A DNA stretch of 42,205 nucleotides. Source: Prevotella sp. GTDB taxonomy: Bacteria > Bacteroidota > Bacteroidia > Bacteroidales > Bacteroidaceae. The translations under genes and the position numbers were made by a program. Shown here piece by piece: positions 33,125 to 39,712 of the stretch. The notes beneath the pieces were generated by a model. That model saw only the letters and a list, made by a program, of their open reading frames with translations, was not told the DNA's origin and made no database searches. The stretch lies in assembly GCA_021636625.1 (NCBI GenBank), contig JAJWLX010000025.1, positions 1-42,205 on the forward strand. Reading direction: 5' to 3'. How positions within the stretch are numbered: the first letter of the stretch is position 1; each line of letters begins with the position of its first letter.

Positions 33125-33598
33125 TTAGTGACAACACTTTATTCTTATCAACACTTCTTTCATATCATCCGGCAGATAGCTGATAGCCTTCTCTTTCATT
33201 TCTTGTGGAATACCAAATCGTGCTTCGGCGATGGAACCGACGATGGCTCCGATGGTATCGCTATCGCTGCCATGAGAAATAGCTAGGCGGATGGCATCCT
33301 CGAAGGATGTGGCTTTGGAGAAAATATAGAAAGACAATGGTACGGCATCCATACAGGTTTCGTTGAACTTGCCTTTCGGATAATCTCGGGTATCGAAATC
33401 CTCGTAATAGCGGCGGCACCAATCCAGCAGGCTTTCCTGATAGCTTCGCCCATTCAGTATCGCATCAGCTATCGCCACCGTACAAATTGTATCATCGGTG
33501 AAGTCGCATCCATCTCCGAACATCTCGAAATCATAATCAAACGTATTGTTGAACTCATATTTTGAGCCAACAATATCTCCTATCATTGCTCCTAACAT
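33125..33598 (-). CDS. Short ADP-ribosylglycohydrolase family protein
   Basis: This belongs to the DraG/ARH fold family, which removes ADP-ribose from proteins or nucleic acids using two magnesium ions. Both metal motifs are visible: FTDDT (33-37) and GSDSDT (110-115), each with its aspartates. The usual length is about 250-300; this one is 157 because roughly 95 residues are missing in the middle, between LLDWCRRYYED and the TCMDAVPLSFYI segment. The missing part includes the GYGNGxxMR-type substrate loop. The frame is intact, so this is a natural compact form or an in-frame deletion; activity is uncertain. It lies 46 bases downstream of the sigma/macro-like fusion gene on the same strand. 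Confidence 0.82.
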   Translation of the reverse strand: MLGAMIGDIVGSKYEFNNTFDYDFEMFGDGCDFTDDTICTVAIADAILNGRSYQESLLDWCRRYYEDFDTRDYPKGKFNETCMDAVPLSFYIFSKATSFEDAIRLAISHGSDSDTIGAIVGSIAEARFGIPQEMKEKAISYLPDDMKEVLIRIKCCH

Positions 33599-33644
33599 TA
33601 ATTTGATAATTTTCCTAACTTCATTTGATAATTCTCCTAAACCT

Positions 33645-34796
33645 TTACTCTATCACCTCCCAGAAACTTTCCGGAAGGCTGATGTTCTTGATCTCCTTTG
33701 CCTTCTTGAACAATGGGGCGATGTCTTCGGCTTCGAAACCGGCGATGCCGCAACCTATTGGGGTTACCAGAAAATGTAGCTCGGGATGATGATTGGCAAA
33801 ATCAAGGAATTCCTCTACGTATGGACGAATGGTTTCCACACCGCCCTGCATCGTAGGGATGGCATAACTCTGGCCTTGCAAGCCAACGCCCTGTCCCATG
33901 ACGGCACCGAAATGCAGGCGGGCTATGCGGGCAGCACCACCATGCATGCCAGCCAGATTGCTGCCAAACACAAATATCTCGTTCTCTTTTAATGAATCAA
34001 TCCAGCGAGGAGTGATTCTTCCCTTCTTCATTTCTTCCATATTATTCTTATTATTAAATATGTTATTACCTTTATCTGCCGATTCCTCGCAGCGCATGCA
34101 TTCGGACATCATTCTCGGCATCGACATCTTCGGAGCACTTTCGATACATGTGTCTTCCTCCGCGAACGACAGATAGCTTCCGTATTCAGATGCATCGAAG
34201 TATCTCTTGAAATAAGGAATCACTACATCGTGCATCATCTTCTGGCAACGCTGGGTAACGGCAGAATGGGATATGCCCAACTGGGCGGCTACGTCCTTGC
34301 CCCTGAATCCCTCTATATAGAGCATCTTCAGGATGATGCTGTTCTTGCTGTCTCTGCCATAATAGAAATTGCCGATATCTTCTATCGTCTGGTAAAGATC
34401 GTGCTCAAACTGATTGTCGGTCACGTCAAACTGCATCTTGCGGCTTTCCTGCCTTTCTTCGAAACTCTCGAAGCGGTGCTCCTTCACCACCTCCTTCAAC
34501 TTATCCAGCAGCAGGAACCGGAAGCCGTTTACCATCCATGTTTTGAGCGACATGCTTGGCTTTCTATCTTCCAAAGGCTTGAAGTCGTGTTCGCAGAGAT
34601 AGAGATAATATTCGTGAGCCAGCGAGAAGAAGTCCATGCCCGGCTTGTGCAGCAGGTCATATCGCTTATCGTAGATGCAATAAGCCACCCGGCAGTATCC
34701 GTAGTAATACTCCCTCACTATTCTGGCATCGGCATCCTTGAATCCCTGCAGAATCTCATCATCCGATAAGCTTTCTAAATTCTTTTCTTTCTTCAT
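33645..34796 (-). CDS. Sigma-70-like factor fused to macro-like (A1S_2505-type) domain
   Basis: One 383-residue frame joins two modules. Residues 1-200 look like an ECF-type sigma factor: SDDEILQGFKDADARIVREY (region 2 start), LKTWMVNGFRFLLLDKLK, and a region 4 helix-turn-helix GKDVAAQLGISHSAVTQRCQ. Residues 270-383 form a domain of the macro-like A1S_2505 type: EIFVFGSNLAGMHGGAARIA, GVGLQGQSYAIPT, FLVTPIGCGIAGFE. Such domains occur in phages and may bind ADP-ribose-like ligands. The linker (244-256, NNIFNNKNNMEEM) is encoded by AT-rich DNA that resembles an intergenic leader, and an internal ATG at 34038-34040 could start the second domain alone. The chosen start follows a promoter at 34832-34839; a start at 34823 is also open. 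Confidence 0.7.
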   Translation of the reverse strand: MKKEKNLESLSDDEILQGFKDADARIVREYYYGYCRVAYCIYDKRYDLLHKPGMDFFSLAHEYYLYLCEHDFKPLEDRKPSMSLKTWMVNGFRFLLLDKLKEVVKEHRFESFEERQESRKMQFDVTDNQFEHDLYQTIEDIGNFYYGRDSKNSIILKMLYIEGFRGKDVAAQLGISHSAVTQRCQKMMHDVVIPYFKRYFDASEYGSYLSFAEEDTCIESAPKMSMPRMMSECMRCEESADKGNNIFNNKNNMEEMKKGRITPRWIDSLKENEIFVFGSNLAGMHGGAARIARLHFGAVMGQGVGLQGQSYAIPTMQGGVETIRPYVEEFLDFANHHPELHFLVTPIGCGIAGFEAEDIAPLFKKAKEIKNISLPESFWEVIE

Positions 34797-34831
34797 ATCG
34801 ATATATCTTTTTGATATCCGCAATTCGATTG

Positions 34832-34839
34832 CAAATATA
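34832..34839 (-). promoter_or_regulatory. Promoter -7 element of the sigma/macro-like gene
   Basis: On the minus strand this reads TATATTTG, 35 bases before the chosen ATG. Confidence 0.55.
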
Positions 34840-35012
34840 TACTTTTTCTTTGAGAAACCGAAGGAATAGCTCCTTTTTTCTCTTCTCTATGATATTAAAA
34901 GAGAAAAGAGGAGGAAAAATTAAGCAGGTATCGAAAAAAAATGTATCCCGCCTTTTTACTTTTCCCATTTTGAATGGTCATATAATCGTAACGTTCAAGA
35001 AATAAAACGAAT

Positions 35013-35552
35013 ATGAGTATAAACGACAATGGCATTATGGAAGCGCTGAAGGAAAAGCCACAGAACGGATTCCGGATGCTGATGGCGAAATATCAGGAAA
35101 ACGTATATTGGCATATCCGCCGACTGGTAGTTTCGCACGATGATGCACAGGATGCCTCGCAGGAAACCTTCGTGAGAATCTATCGCTCGTTCGGCAACTA
35201 TCGGGGCGATTGCTCTTTAAGAAGCTGGATTTATCGCATAGCCACGAATGAGGCTCTTAGGATTATTAGCAAACGGAGACAGGAAGTTGTCTCTATAGAA
35301 TCGGAAACCACAGGTGTCAACCTGATTCAAGGTGATGATTATATCGACTTTGATGATAAGGTGGCGGTGAAACTGCAGAAAGCGATTCTCTCGCTGCCGC
35401 CCAAGCAGCAGTTGGCATTCAACCTTCGATATTACGATGAACTCGGGTTTGATGAAATAGCGAAGGTTGCGGATTCTACACCAACAAGTATCAAGGCAAG
35501 CTATCATGTTGCCAAGGAGAAAATTATCAAGTACATGAATTCGAACGATTAA
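35013..35552 (+). CDS. ECF RNA polymerase sigma factor
   Basis: A 179-residue sigma factor of the RpoE-like ECF class that directs RNA polymerase to stress or envelope promoters. Region 2 is DDAQDASQETFVRIYRSF and CSLRSWIYRIATNEALRII; region 4 is SLPPKQQLAFNLRYYDELGF followed by the HTH EIAKVADSTPTSIKASYHVA. It is the first gene of an operon with an anti-sigma-like membrane protein and a Spy-like protein. The spacer 34840-35012 holds no TAnnTTTG on the plus strand; ATGTATCCCG near 34941 may be part of an ECF-type autoregulated promoter, which is speculative. Confidence 0.93.
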   Translation: MSINDNGIMEALKEKPQNGFRMLMAKYQENVYWHIRRLVVSHDDAQDASQETFVRIYRSFGNYRGDCSLRSWIYRIATNEALRIISKRRQEVVSIESETTGVNLIQGDDYIDFDDKVAVKLQKAILSLPPKQQLAFNLRYYDELGFDEIAKVADSTPTSIKASYHVAKEKIIKYMNSND

Positions 35553-35588
35553 GTGAGAGTTCTGTGAGTTTTTAAATGGTTATTCAAA

Positions 35589-35990
35589 ATGGAAAAGAAT
35601 ATGGATACAAATTTTGATTTCAATAAAACTGGGAAATTCAACTTCGACCAGGTGGGTAAGCGGATGCCTTACTCAACGCCAGAAGGATTCTTCAAGGAGA
35701 TGGAAGCCAATATCCTGGAACAGGTGAAGGATGACAAACCGAAACCTGTCGGGATACAGCCGAAGAAGCGACCTCTGATGAAGGTGATATGGGCGGCTGC
35801 AATGGCAGTGGTAGCATCGGTGGCAGTACTCTTGATACTCCACATCGATTTCGCTGCGCCTCATTCTTCTCTGCCATCTCAGGCAGATAATGAGATGCAA
35901 GCGGTAGATCAGGCTTTCGCTCAGTTATCTCCTGCTGATCAGGCTTATTTGCTCAATGTTTATCAGGAGGATGTCTTTCTTGATGAATAA
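35589..35990 (+). CDS. Single-pass membrane protein, putative anti-sigma factor
   Basis: A 133-residue protein, 36 bases after the ECF sigma gene. It has a cytoplasmic N-terminal part with YSTPEGFFKEMEANILEQV, one membrane helix at about 66-85 (VIWAAAMAVVASVAVLLILH), and a periplasmic tail (AVDQAFAQLSPADQAYLLN). This order and the gene position fit a membrane-bound anti-sigma factor, although I do not see a ZAS zinc motif. The start is the first ATG (MEKNMDTN), with a second at codon 5. Confidence 0.75.
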   Translation: MEKNMDTNFDFNKTGKFNFDQVGKRMPYSTPEGFFKEMEANILEQVKDDKPKPVGIQPKKRPLMKVIWAAAMAVVASVAVLLILHIDFAAPHSSLPSQADNEMQAVDQAFAQLSPADQAYLLNVYQEDVFLDE

Positions 35991-36044
35991 ACGGATTCAA
36001 GAATATAATTAATAGATTCTATAATATATAAATTAAGGTGAATT

Positions 36045-36545
36045 ATGAAAAAGATTTTAGGTATTTTGATGATGGTTGTCGCAATGATGACCGTTTCTAC
36101 AAGTGTATGTGCACAGGCGCCTAATCAGAAGCAGCGTCTCTCTCGTGAACAGTTGGCTGAAAAGCAGGCACAATATATTGCTCACGATTTGGGTCTTGAT
36201 GACAAGACCAGTTCTAAATTTATCGACACCTATACCCAGTTCCAGAAAGAGGTTTGGGCATTAGGACCTCGTCCTCATCACAAGAAGGGGGAAATGAAAT
36301 CCGATGCTCAGACAGAGCAGGAGATTAAGCAGCGTTTTGAGATGAGCGAGAAGATTCTCAACATCCGTCAGAAATACTACAAGAAGTATTCTCAGTTCCT
36401 GACACAGCAGCAGATTCAGCGGGTTTATGAGATAGAGCGACAGATGAGAAAACGATTTGCTCAGAAAGGTCCGCGCAAGGGGGGCAATCACGCAGGTAAA
36501 CCAAAACCTGGAAAATTTCAGGGACAGCCAATGCAGAATAAGTAG
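36045..36545 (+). CDS. Spy/CpxP-like periplasmic protein
   Basis: A 166-residue exported protein with signal peptide (MKKILGILMMVVAMMTVSTS then VCAQ). The mature part is helical and rich in Gln, Lys and Arg. It has REQLAEKQAQYIAHDLGLDD and a late LTQQQIQRVYEIERQMRKR that recalls the LTxxQ helix of Spy/CpxP chaperones, then a basic Gly/Pro tail (about 140-166). It probably buffers misfolded envelope proteins or tunes the sigma factor upstream. Third gene of the ECF operon, with a terminator at 36625-36663. Confidence 0.72.
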   Translation: MKKILGILMMVVAMMTVSTSVCAQAPNQKQRLSREQLAEKQAQYIAHDLGLDDKTSSKFIDTYTQFQKEVWALGPRPHHKKGEMKSDAQTEQEIKQRFEMSEKILNIRQKYYKKYSQFLTQQQIQRVYEIERQMRKRFAQKGPRKGGNHAGKPKPGKFQGQPMQNK

Positions 36546-36624
36546 TTCTCCTATAGAGAATTTCTTGCGAAATACGATGTTAGTTTAAAAAATTACTTTC
36601 TATAATATCAGATATATGCGAATG

Positions 36625-36663
36625 GCGGTTGGTGCAGAGATTGCATCAACCGCTCTTTTTTTA
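36625..36663 (+). terminator. Terminator of the ECF operon
   Basis: GCGGTTGGTGCA pairs with TGCATCAACCGC (one mismatch) and is followed by a T-run (CTCTTTTTTT). It ends the sigma/anti-sigma/Spy-like operon. Confidence 0.85.
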
Positions 36664-37851
36664 TTTCCTGCCTTGCTCATCTTTTCCTTGAGTATTCTTT
36701 TTTTCTTCCCAAGCCAGAATCAAGCCGATGACGCCTGAATAGCTCTTCCTGCCTTCTGCCACATGGTTGCCCTTCAGGTAGAGTTCGAAGATGAAATCCT
36801 GAGCGGCATCCAATGCCTTGCAGCGCTTGCTGAGCCAGTAGCGGCGGTCGCTCTTTGCCAGTTGGATAATCTCGGGACGGATATGTTTCAGGAATCTTTC
36901 TCCCTCCTTTTCGCCGAGAATATCGAATACATTGTTCAGTACGTGGAAGAAAATGTGGTAATAGCCGCTGAACCTCACCAGCTTATCTGCCGATACTGTG
37001 CACACGATGTAACTGTAGAAATTCGCCTCACCCTCGTTGGCTACACCCAGAAAGTGAGCAAACTCGTGGGCATAGGTGGCAGGATAATCGTGGGGGAGAA
37101 TATCTCCATTAAGCGTAAACTCACAGAAGAAAGGCCCCATGCTTCCGGTAACGCCCGACATCGAACTGAGGGGTGTGAATACCATCGTCTTGGCATGGGG
37201 ATGCTGGTTGAAAGGTGCATTGATACCCTCCTTATAACCTATTTTATTATATTCCTTCAGAATCGCATCCCGCACCCGATTCTTCAAACCATCATCTGCG
37301 ATGCTATCAGAGAAAATGCTACTCCCGGCAATATCAGAAGAAATGCTTAACGCATTGAGGCTGTCGGCATATTGATAGGCGAATGCCTTGAATTTAGCTT
37401 CGCTTACTTCCACCGGCTTCATTCCTATTCTATCATAGATATTCGGCTGGGAGTAGTTCAATCCCCAGGCGATGTAGAACCAGGCATATACCCAAAGCAG
37501 GTATTCTGCCACTCTTCCGAATACAACCTTCTTCTTGGGATAGCTGCCTCTCTTCGCTGCCAGGAAGAAGTATCGCCTGGCAAGCTTCTTTCTCAATCCT
37601 ATCTCATAGATGGGATAGAAGATAACCCAGGCAATGCTGAGAGCGATGAAGATATCGCCTACGGCAAAAGGAAAAAATCCTGAGATGGGAGAAAGAAGTG
37701 TGCCGATAATCGGATAGATACGGGTGGTGTAGATGAATCCCCATAGAGGAATCATTTTGGCAAGAGTAACGAGGAGGAGCAGTACCAGCAATAACCAGTG
37801 GCGCCACTTTACCCGATTGAGTCGAAATGTATGCTGTATCTTCATATTCAT
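36661..37851 (-). CDS. DUF3810 domain membrane protein (putative zinc metalloprotease)
   Basis: A 396-residue protein with three predicted membrane helices in the first 130 residues (HWLLLVLLLLVTLAKMIPLW; FFPFAVGDIFIALSIAWVIF; VAEYLLWVYAWFYIAWGL). A soluble domain carries an HExxH motif, YAHEFAHFLG (about 257-266), with a downstream glutamate in ANEGEANFYSY as the probable third ligand. This is the pattern of DUF3810, a Bacteroidetes family thought to be membrane-anchored metallopeptidases. Substrate unknown. The first ATG is used; a second ATG two codons later is equally possible. It converges on the ECF operon. Confidence 0.88.
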   Translation of the reverse strand: MNMKIQHTFRLNRVKWRHWLLLVLLLLVTLAKMIPLWGFIYTTRIYPIIGTLLSPISGFFPFAVGDIFIALSIAWVIFYPIYEIGLRKKLARRYFFLAAKRGSYPKKKVVFGRVAEYLLWVYAWFYIAWGLNYSQPNIYDRIGMKPVEVSEAKFKAFAYQYADSLNALSISSDIAGSSIFSDSIADDGLKNRVRDAILKEYNKIGYKEGINAPFNQHPHAKTMVFTPLSSMSGVTGSMGPFFCEFTLNGDILPHDYPATYAHEFAHFLGVANEGEANFYSYIVCTVSADKLVRFSGYYHIFFHVLNNVFDILGEKEGERFLKHIRPEIIQLAKSDRRYWLSKRCKALDAAQDFIFELYLKGNHVAEGRKSYSGVIGLILAWEEKKNTQGKDEQGRK

Positions 37852-37902
37852 TATTTCTTCATTCTAATTGTTCTTAATGTCGCCAAATATGGCTTTCTGA
37901 TG

Positions 37903-37910
37903 CAAAAATA
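37903..37910 (-). promoter_or_regulatory. Promoter -7 element of the DUF3810 gene
   Basis: On the minus strand this reads TATTTTTG, 52 bases before the ATG. Confidence 0.6.
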
Positions 37911-37954
37911 CAAAAGTTTTCTGAATAGTTGACAGCATCGATTCATTTTTTTGC

Positions 37955-37962
37955 TATTTTTG
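37955..37962 (+). promoter_or_regulatory. Promoter -7 element of the 34-residue gene
   Basis: TATTTTTG, about 55 bases before the small gene's ATG; it is divergent from the DUF3810 promoter. Confidence 0.6.
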
Positions 37963-38017
37963 CATATACAAAAGATAGAAACGAATTTATTAACTTAAAG
38001 TAATAGGAGGGGCTATC

Positions 38018-38122
38018 ATGAAACAGACACAGGAAAAATTCGAGGCAATGAACCTTGAGTATGAGAACCTCTATAATGAGGAAGATGACCGCAGAGATTA
38101 TAATTCTGTTTGGTACAGTTAG
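38018..38122 (+). CDS. 34-residue acidic small protein
   Basis: A complete 34-codon gene starting MKQTQEKFEAMNLEYENLYN and ending DYNSVWYS. It is highly charged and rich in aromatic residues, with no signal peptide. A strong Shine-Dalgarno AGGAGGGG lies 6 bases before the ATG, which is unusual in this genome where genes lack one. It has its own promoter at 37955-37962 and a hairpin terminator after it. No family recognised. It may be a regulatory or structural micro-protein; translation looks likely from the Shine-Dalgarno alone. Confidence 0.65.
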   Translation: MKQTQEKFEAMNLEYENLYNEEDDRRDYNSVWYS

Positions 38123-38146
38123 GTAATTGAGTGCAGTTAGACAATA

Positions 38147-38201
38147 AAGGGCTATGCTATTTGTTGCAGAACCTCAAGCAACAACAGCATAGCCTTCTTG
38201 T
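38147..38201. terminator. Bidirectional hairpin terminator
   Basis: GGCTATGCT and AGCATAGCC pair, extended by TTGTTGC/GCAACAA. It lies between the 34-residue gene and the convergent M15 peptidase gene and probably ends both. T-runs are short on each side. Confidence 0.7.
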
Positions 38202-38205
38202 GTCC

Positions 38206-38904
38206 TTATTTCTCGAAGTGCTGGTAATCCTTGCTATGTTTCCAGTCGCCACCCCATCGGAACCCTTTCTCCTTGAAGAGCCGGTAGCATAAATCGCCCT
38301 TTCTGATCATGTAAGTATGGTGCTTGTTACGGTCGAGATAAGGTCGTGCCGTAGCTGGCTCTACCACTTCCTTGCCATTCTTCAAATGCTTATGATAGGG
38401 ATTGTAGAGGGTATTGATGTCAACGGCAAGTCCCTTGCCATGCTTCGAAACGGTATGGGTGTGCGAGATGAAGCGGAAGTTGAAGCTGGAGGAGTTGTTG
38501 TCCCTCATCGCCCTCTCGTCGTCGGCATCCCAGTAGTCGATAAGTCTCATTCGTTCTATCGGATATTTTGCCTTATATAGCTTTCTGAAGATATCGAGTA
38601 CATCAGCGGCTATCGCCTTGTTTACCACCATTTCACCTACGATGTTTCTGCCTTTTTTATCCACATGCAGGCATCGCAGATATCGCAGTTCGCTTCTTGC
38701 TATGGTGCAGTTTTTCTTATATGTCTTTCCTTGCATCAGGTGGAAAATATCATCAGGAATGGGGGATGTGGAGAAGAAATGCTTCTCTCCAAGTTTTCTG
38801 ATGGTTTGCTCGCTGACGATATCTCCTGGCTTCTGCGCCTTGGATGGAAGGCAGAAAAGCATGGGGAGAGCAAAGTATAGGATGATGATCTTTTTCCAAA
38901 ACAT
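38206..38904 (-). CDS. M15 family D-Ala-D-Ala carboxypeptidase-like peptidase
   Basis: A 232-residue exported zinc peptidase that would trim peptidoglycan stem peptides or recycle them in the periplasm. Signal peptide: MFWKKIIILYFALPMLFCLP then SKAQ. The M15 motif SKHGKGLAVDINTLYNPY (about 145-162) supplies the first histidine and the aspartate, and the last zinc histidine is in the terminal KDYQHFEK, with GFRWGGDWKHS just before it. It resembles the M15C/VanY-like group. It lies 43 bases after the lrp-type gene on the same strand, so they may share a transcript. Confidence 0.88.
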   Translation of the reverse strand: MFWKKIIILYFALPMLFCLPSKAQKPGDIVSEQTIRKLGEKHFFSTSPIPDDIFHLMQGKTYKKNCTIARSELRYLRCLHVDKKGRNIVGEMVVNKAIAADVLDIFRKLYKAKYPIERMRLIDYWDADDERAMRDNNSSSFNFRFISHTHTVSKHGKGLAVDINTLYNPYHKHLKNGKEVVEPATARPYLDRNKHHTYMIRKGDLCYRLFKEKGFRWGGDWKHSKDYQHFEK

Positions 38905-38947
38905 AATTCTTTCTCCTTATTTTTTGTTCTCTTAATTCTTTCTTGAT

Positions 38948-39442
38948 TTAATTCTTCTTCTCCTTATTTTGATTCACAGGGATATAATGCGAATCCTTGA
39001 TTTCGCCAATCACGATGATGCTGTGGAGGCTTCCGATGCAGTCGATGTTTCCCAGGGTGTTGAGCATGAAATCCTGATAATCCTTCATGTCGCGGGCATA
39101 CACCTTGATCTGGAAGTCGTAATCGCCAGTGGTATTGTAGCACTCCGTTATCTGGTCGATGGTTTGCACGGTATCCATGAATTGCTGAATCAAGTCGTGG
39201 GTGTGCTGCTTCAATCGGATATTGCAGAGCACAATCACGTTGTGTCCCATCTTGTGATGATCCACTATCGCTCCATATCGCTGGATGTATCCCTCACGCT
39301 CCAATCGCTTCTGTCGCTCGAAGGTGGGAGAAGGGGAGAGATGTACTCTTGCGGCAAGTTCCTTCACGGTGAGTCGGGAGTTCTGCTGCAACAACTTGAG
39401 TATCTTGATGTCGATTTCGTCGAGATTTTCTTCTGTAGCCAT
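38948..39442 (-). CDS. Lrp/AsnC family transcriptional regulator
   Basis: A 164-residue DNA-binding regulator of the feast/famine family. The N-terminal winged HTH is IDIKILKLLQQNSRLTVKEL and SPSPTFERQKRLEREGYI (about 8-55). The C-terminal RAM domain, which binds amino acids, spans about 70-150 (GHNVIVLCNIRLKQ; TGDYDFQIKVYARDMKDY). It is divergent from the MetE-like gene and the palindromes at 39497-39530 lie immediately upstream, so it may regulate itself and that gene in response to an amino acid such as methionine. The M15 gene follows downstream. Confidence 0.92.
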   Translation of the reverse strand: MATEENLDEIDIKILKLLQQNSRLTVKELAARVHLSPSPTFERQKRLEREGYIQRYGAIVDHHKMGHNVIVLCNIRLKQHTHDLIQQFMDTVQTIDQITECYNTTGDYDFQIKVYARDMKDYQDFMLNTLGNIDCIGSLHSIIVIGEIKDSHYIPVNQNKEKKN

Positions 39443-39496
39443 TGTTCCTTTTCTTTCTGTTTTATAGTTTCTTTGTTTCTCCTTTTAGCGTTCCTT

Positions 39497-39530
39497 GCAG
39501 AATAATATTCTGCGAATTTGCCAAATTCGC
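39497..39530. promoter_or_regulatory. Twin palindromic operators in the lrp/metE-like spacer
   Basis: GCAGAATAATATTCTGC (39497-39513) and GCGAATTTGCCAAATTCGC (39512-39530) are perfect palindromes that overlap by two bases. They cover the expected lrp transcription start, since the lrp -7 element is at 39533-39540. They are strong candidates for autoregulatory binding by the Lrp/AsnC protein. Confidence 0.6.
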
Positions 39531-39532
39531 TG

Positions 39533-39540
39533 CAAAGATA
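39533..39540 (-). promoter_or_regulatory. Promoter -7 element of the lrp-type gene
   Basis: On the minus strand this reads TATCTTTG, directly beside the twin palindromes. Confidence 0.65.
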
Positions 39541-39588
39541 GCATATTTTTCTGAATTGCGAAGAATATTTGGCAGATAAAATTCTTCT

Positions 39589-39596
39589 TCTTACCT
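39589..39596 (+). promoter_or_regulatory. Promoter -7 element of the MetE-like gene
   Basis: TACCTTTG matches TAnnTTTG. A 116-base leader follows, with a direct repeat GAGTTATTCAYATCAAATA (39655-39673 and 39675-39693) and an AAGGAG sequence 9 bases before the ATG. Confidence 0.65.
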
Positions 39597-39712
39597 TTGC
39601 ACTCGCAATTCCGGATGCAAAGAGCCGTTCATAAGTAGAGAACGAGCAGATAAAGAGTTATTCACATCAAATATGAGTTATTCATATCAAATAATAATAA
39701 GGAGATAAAATA

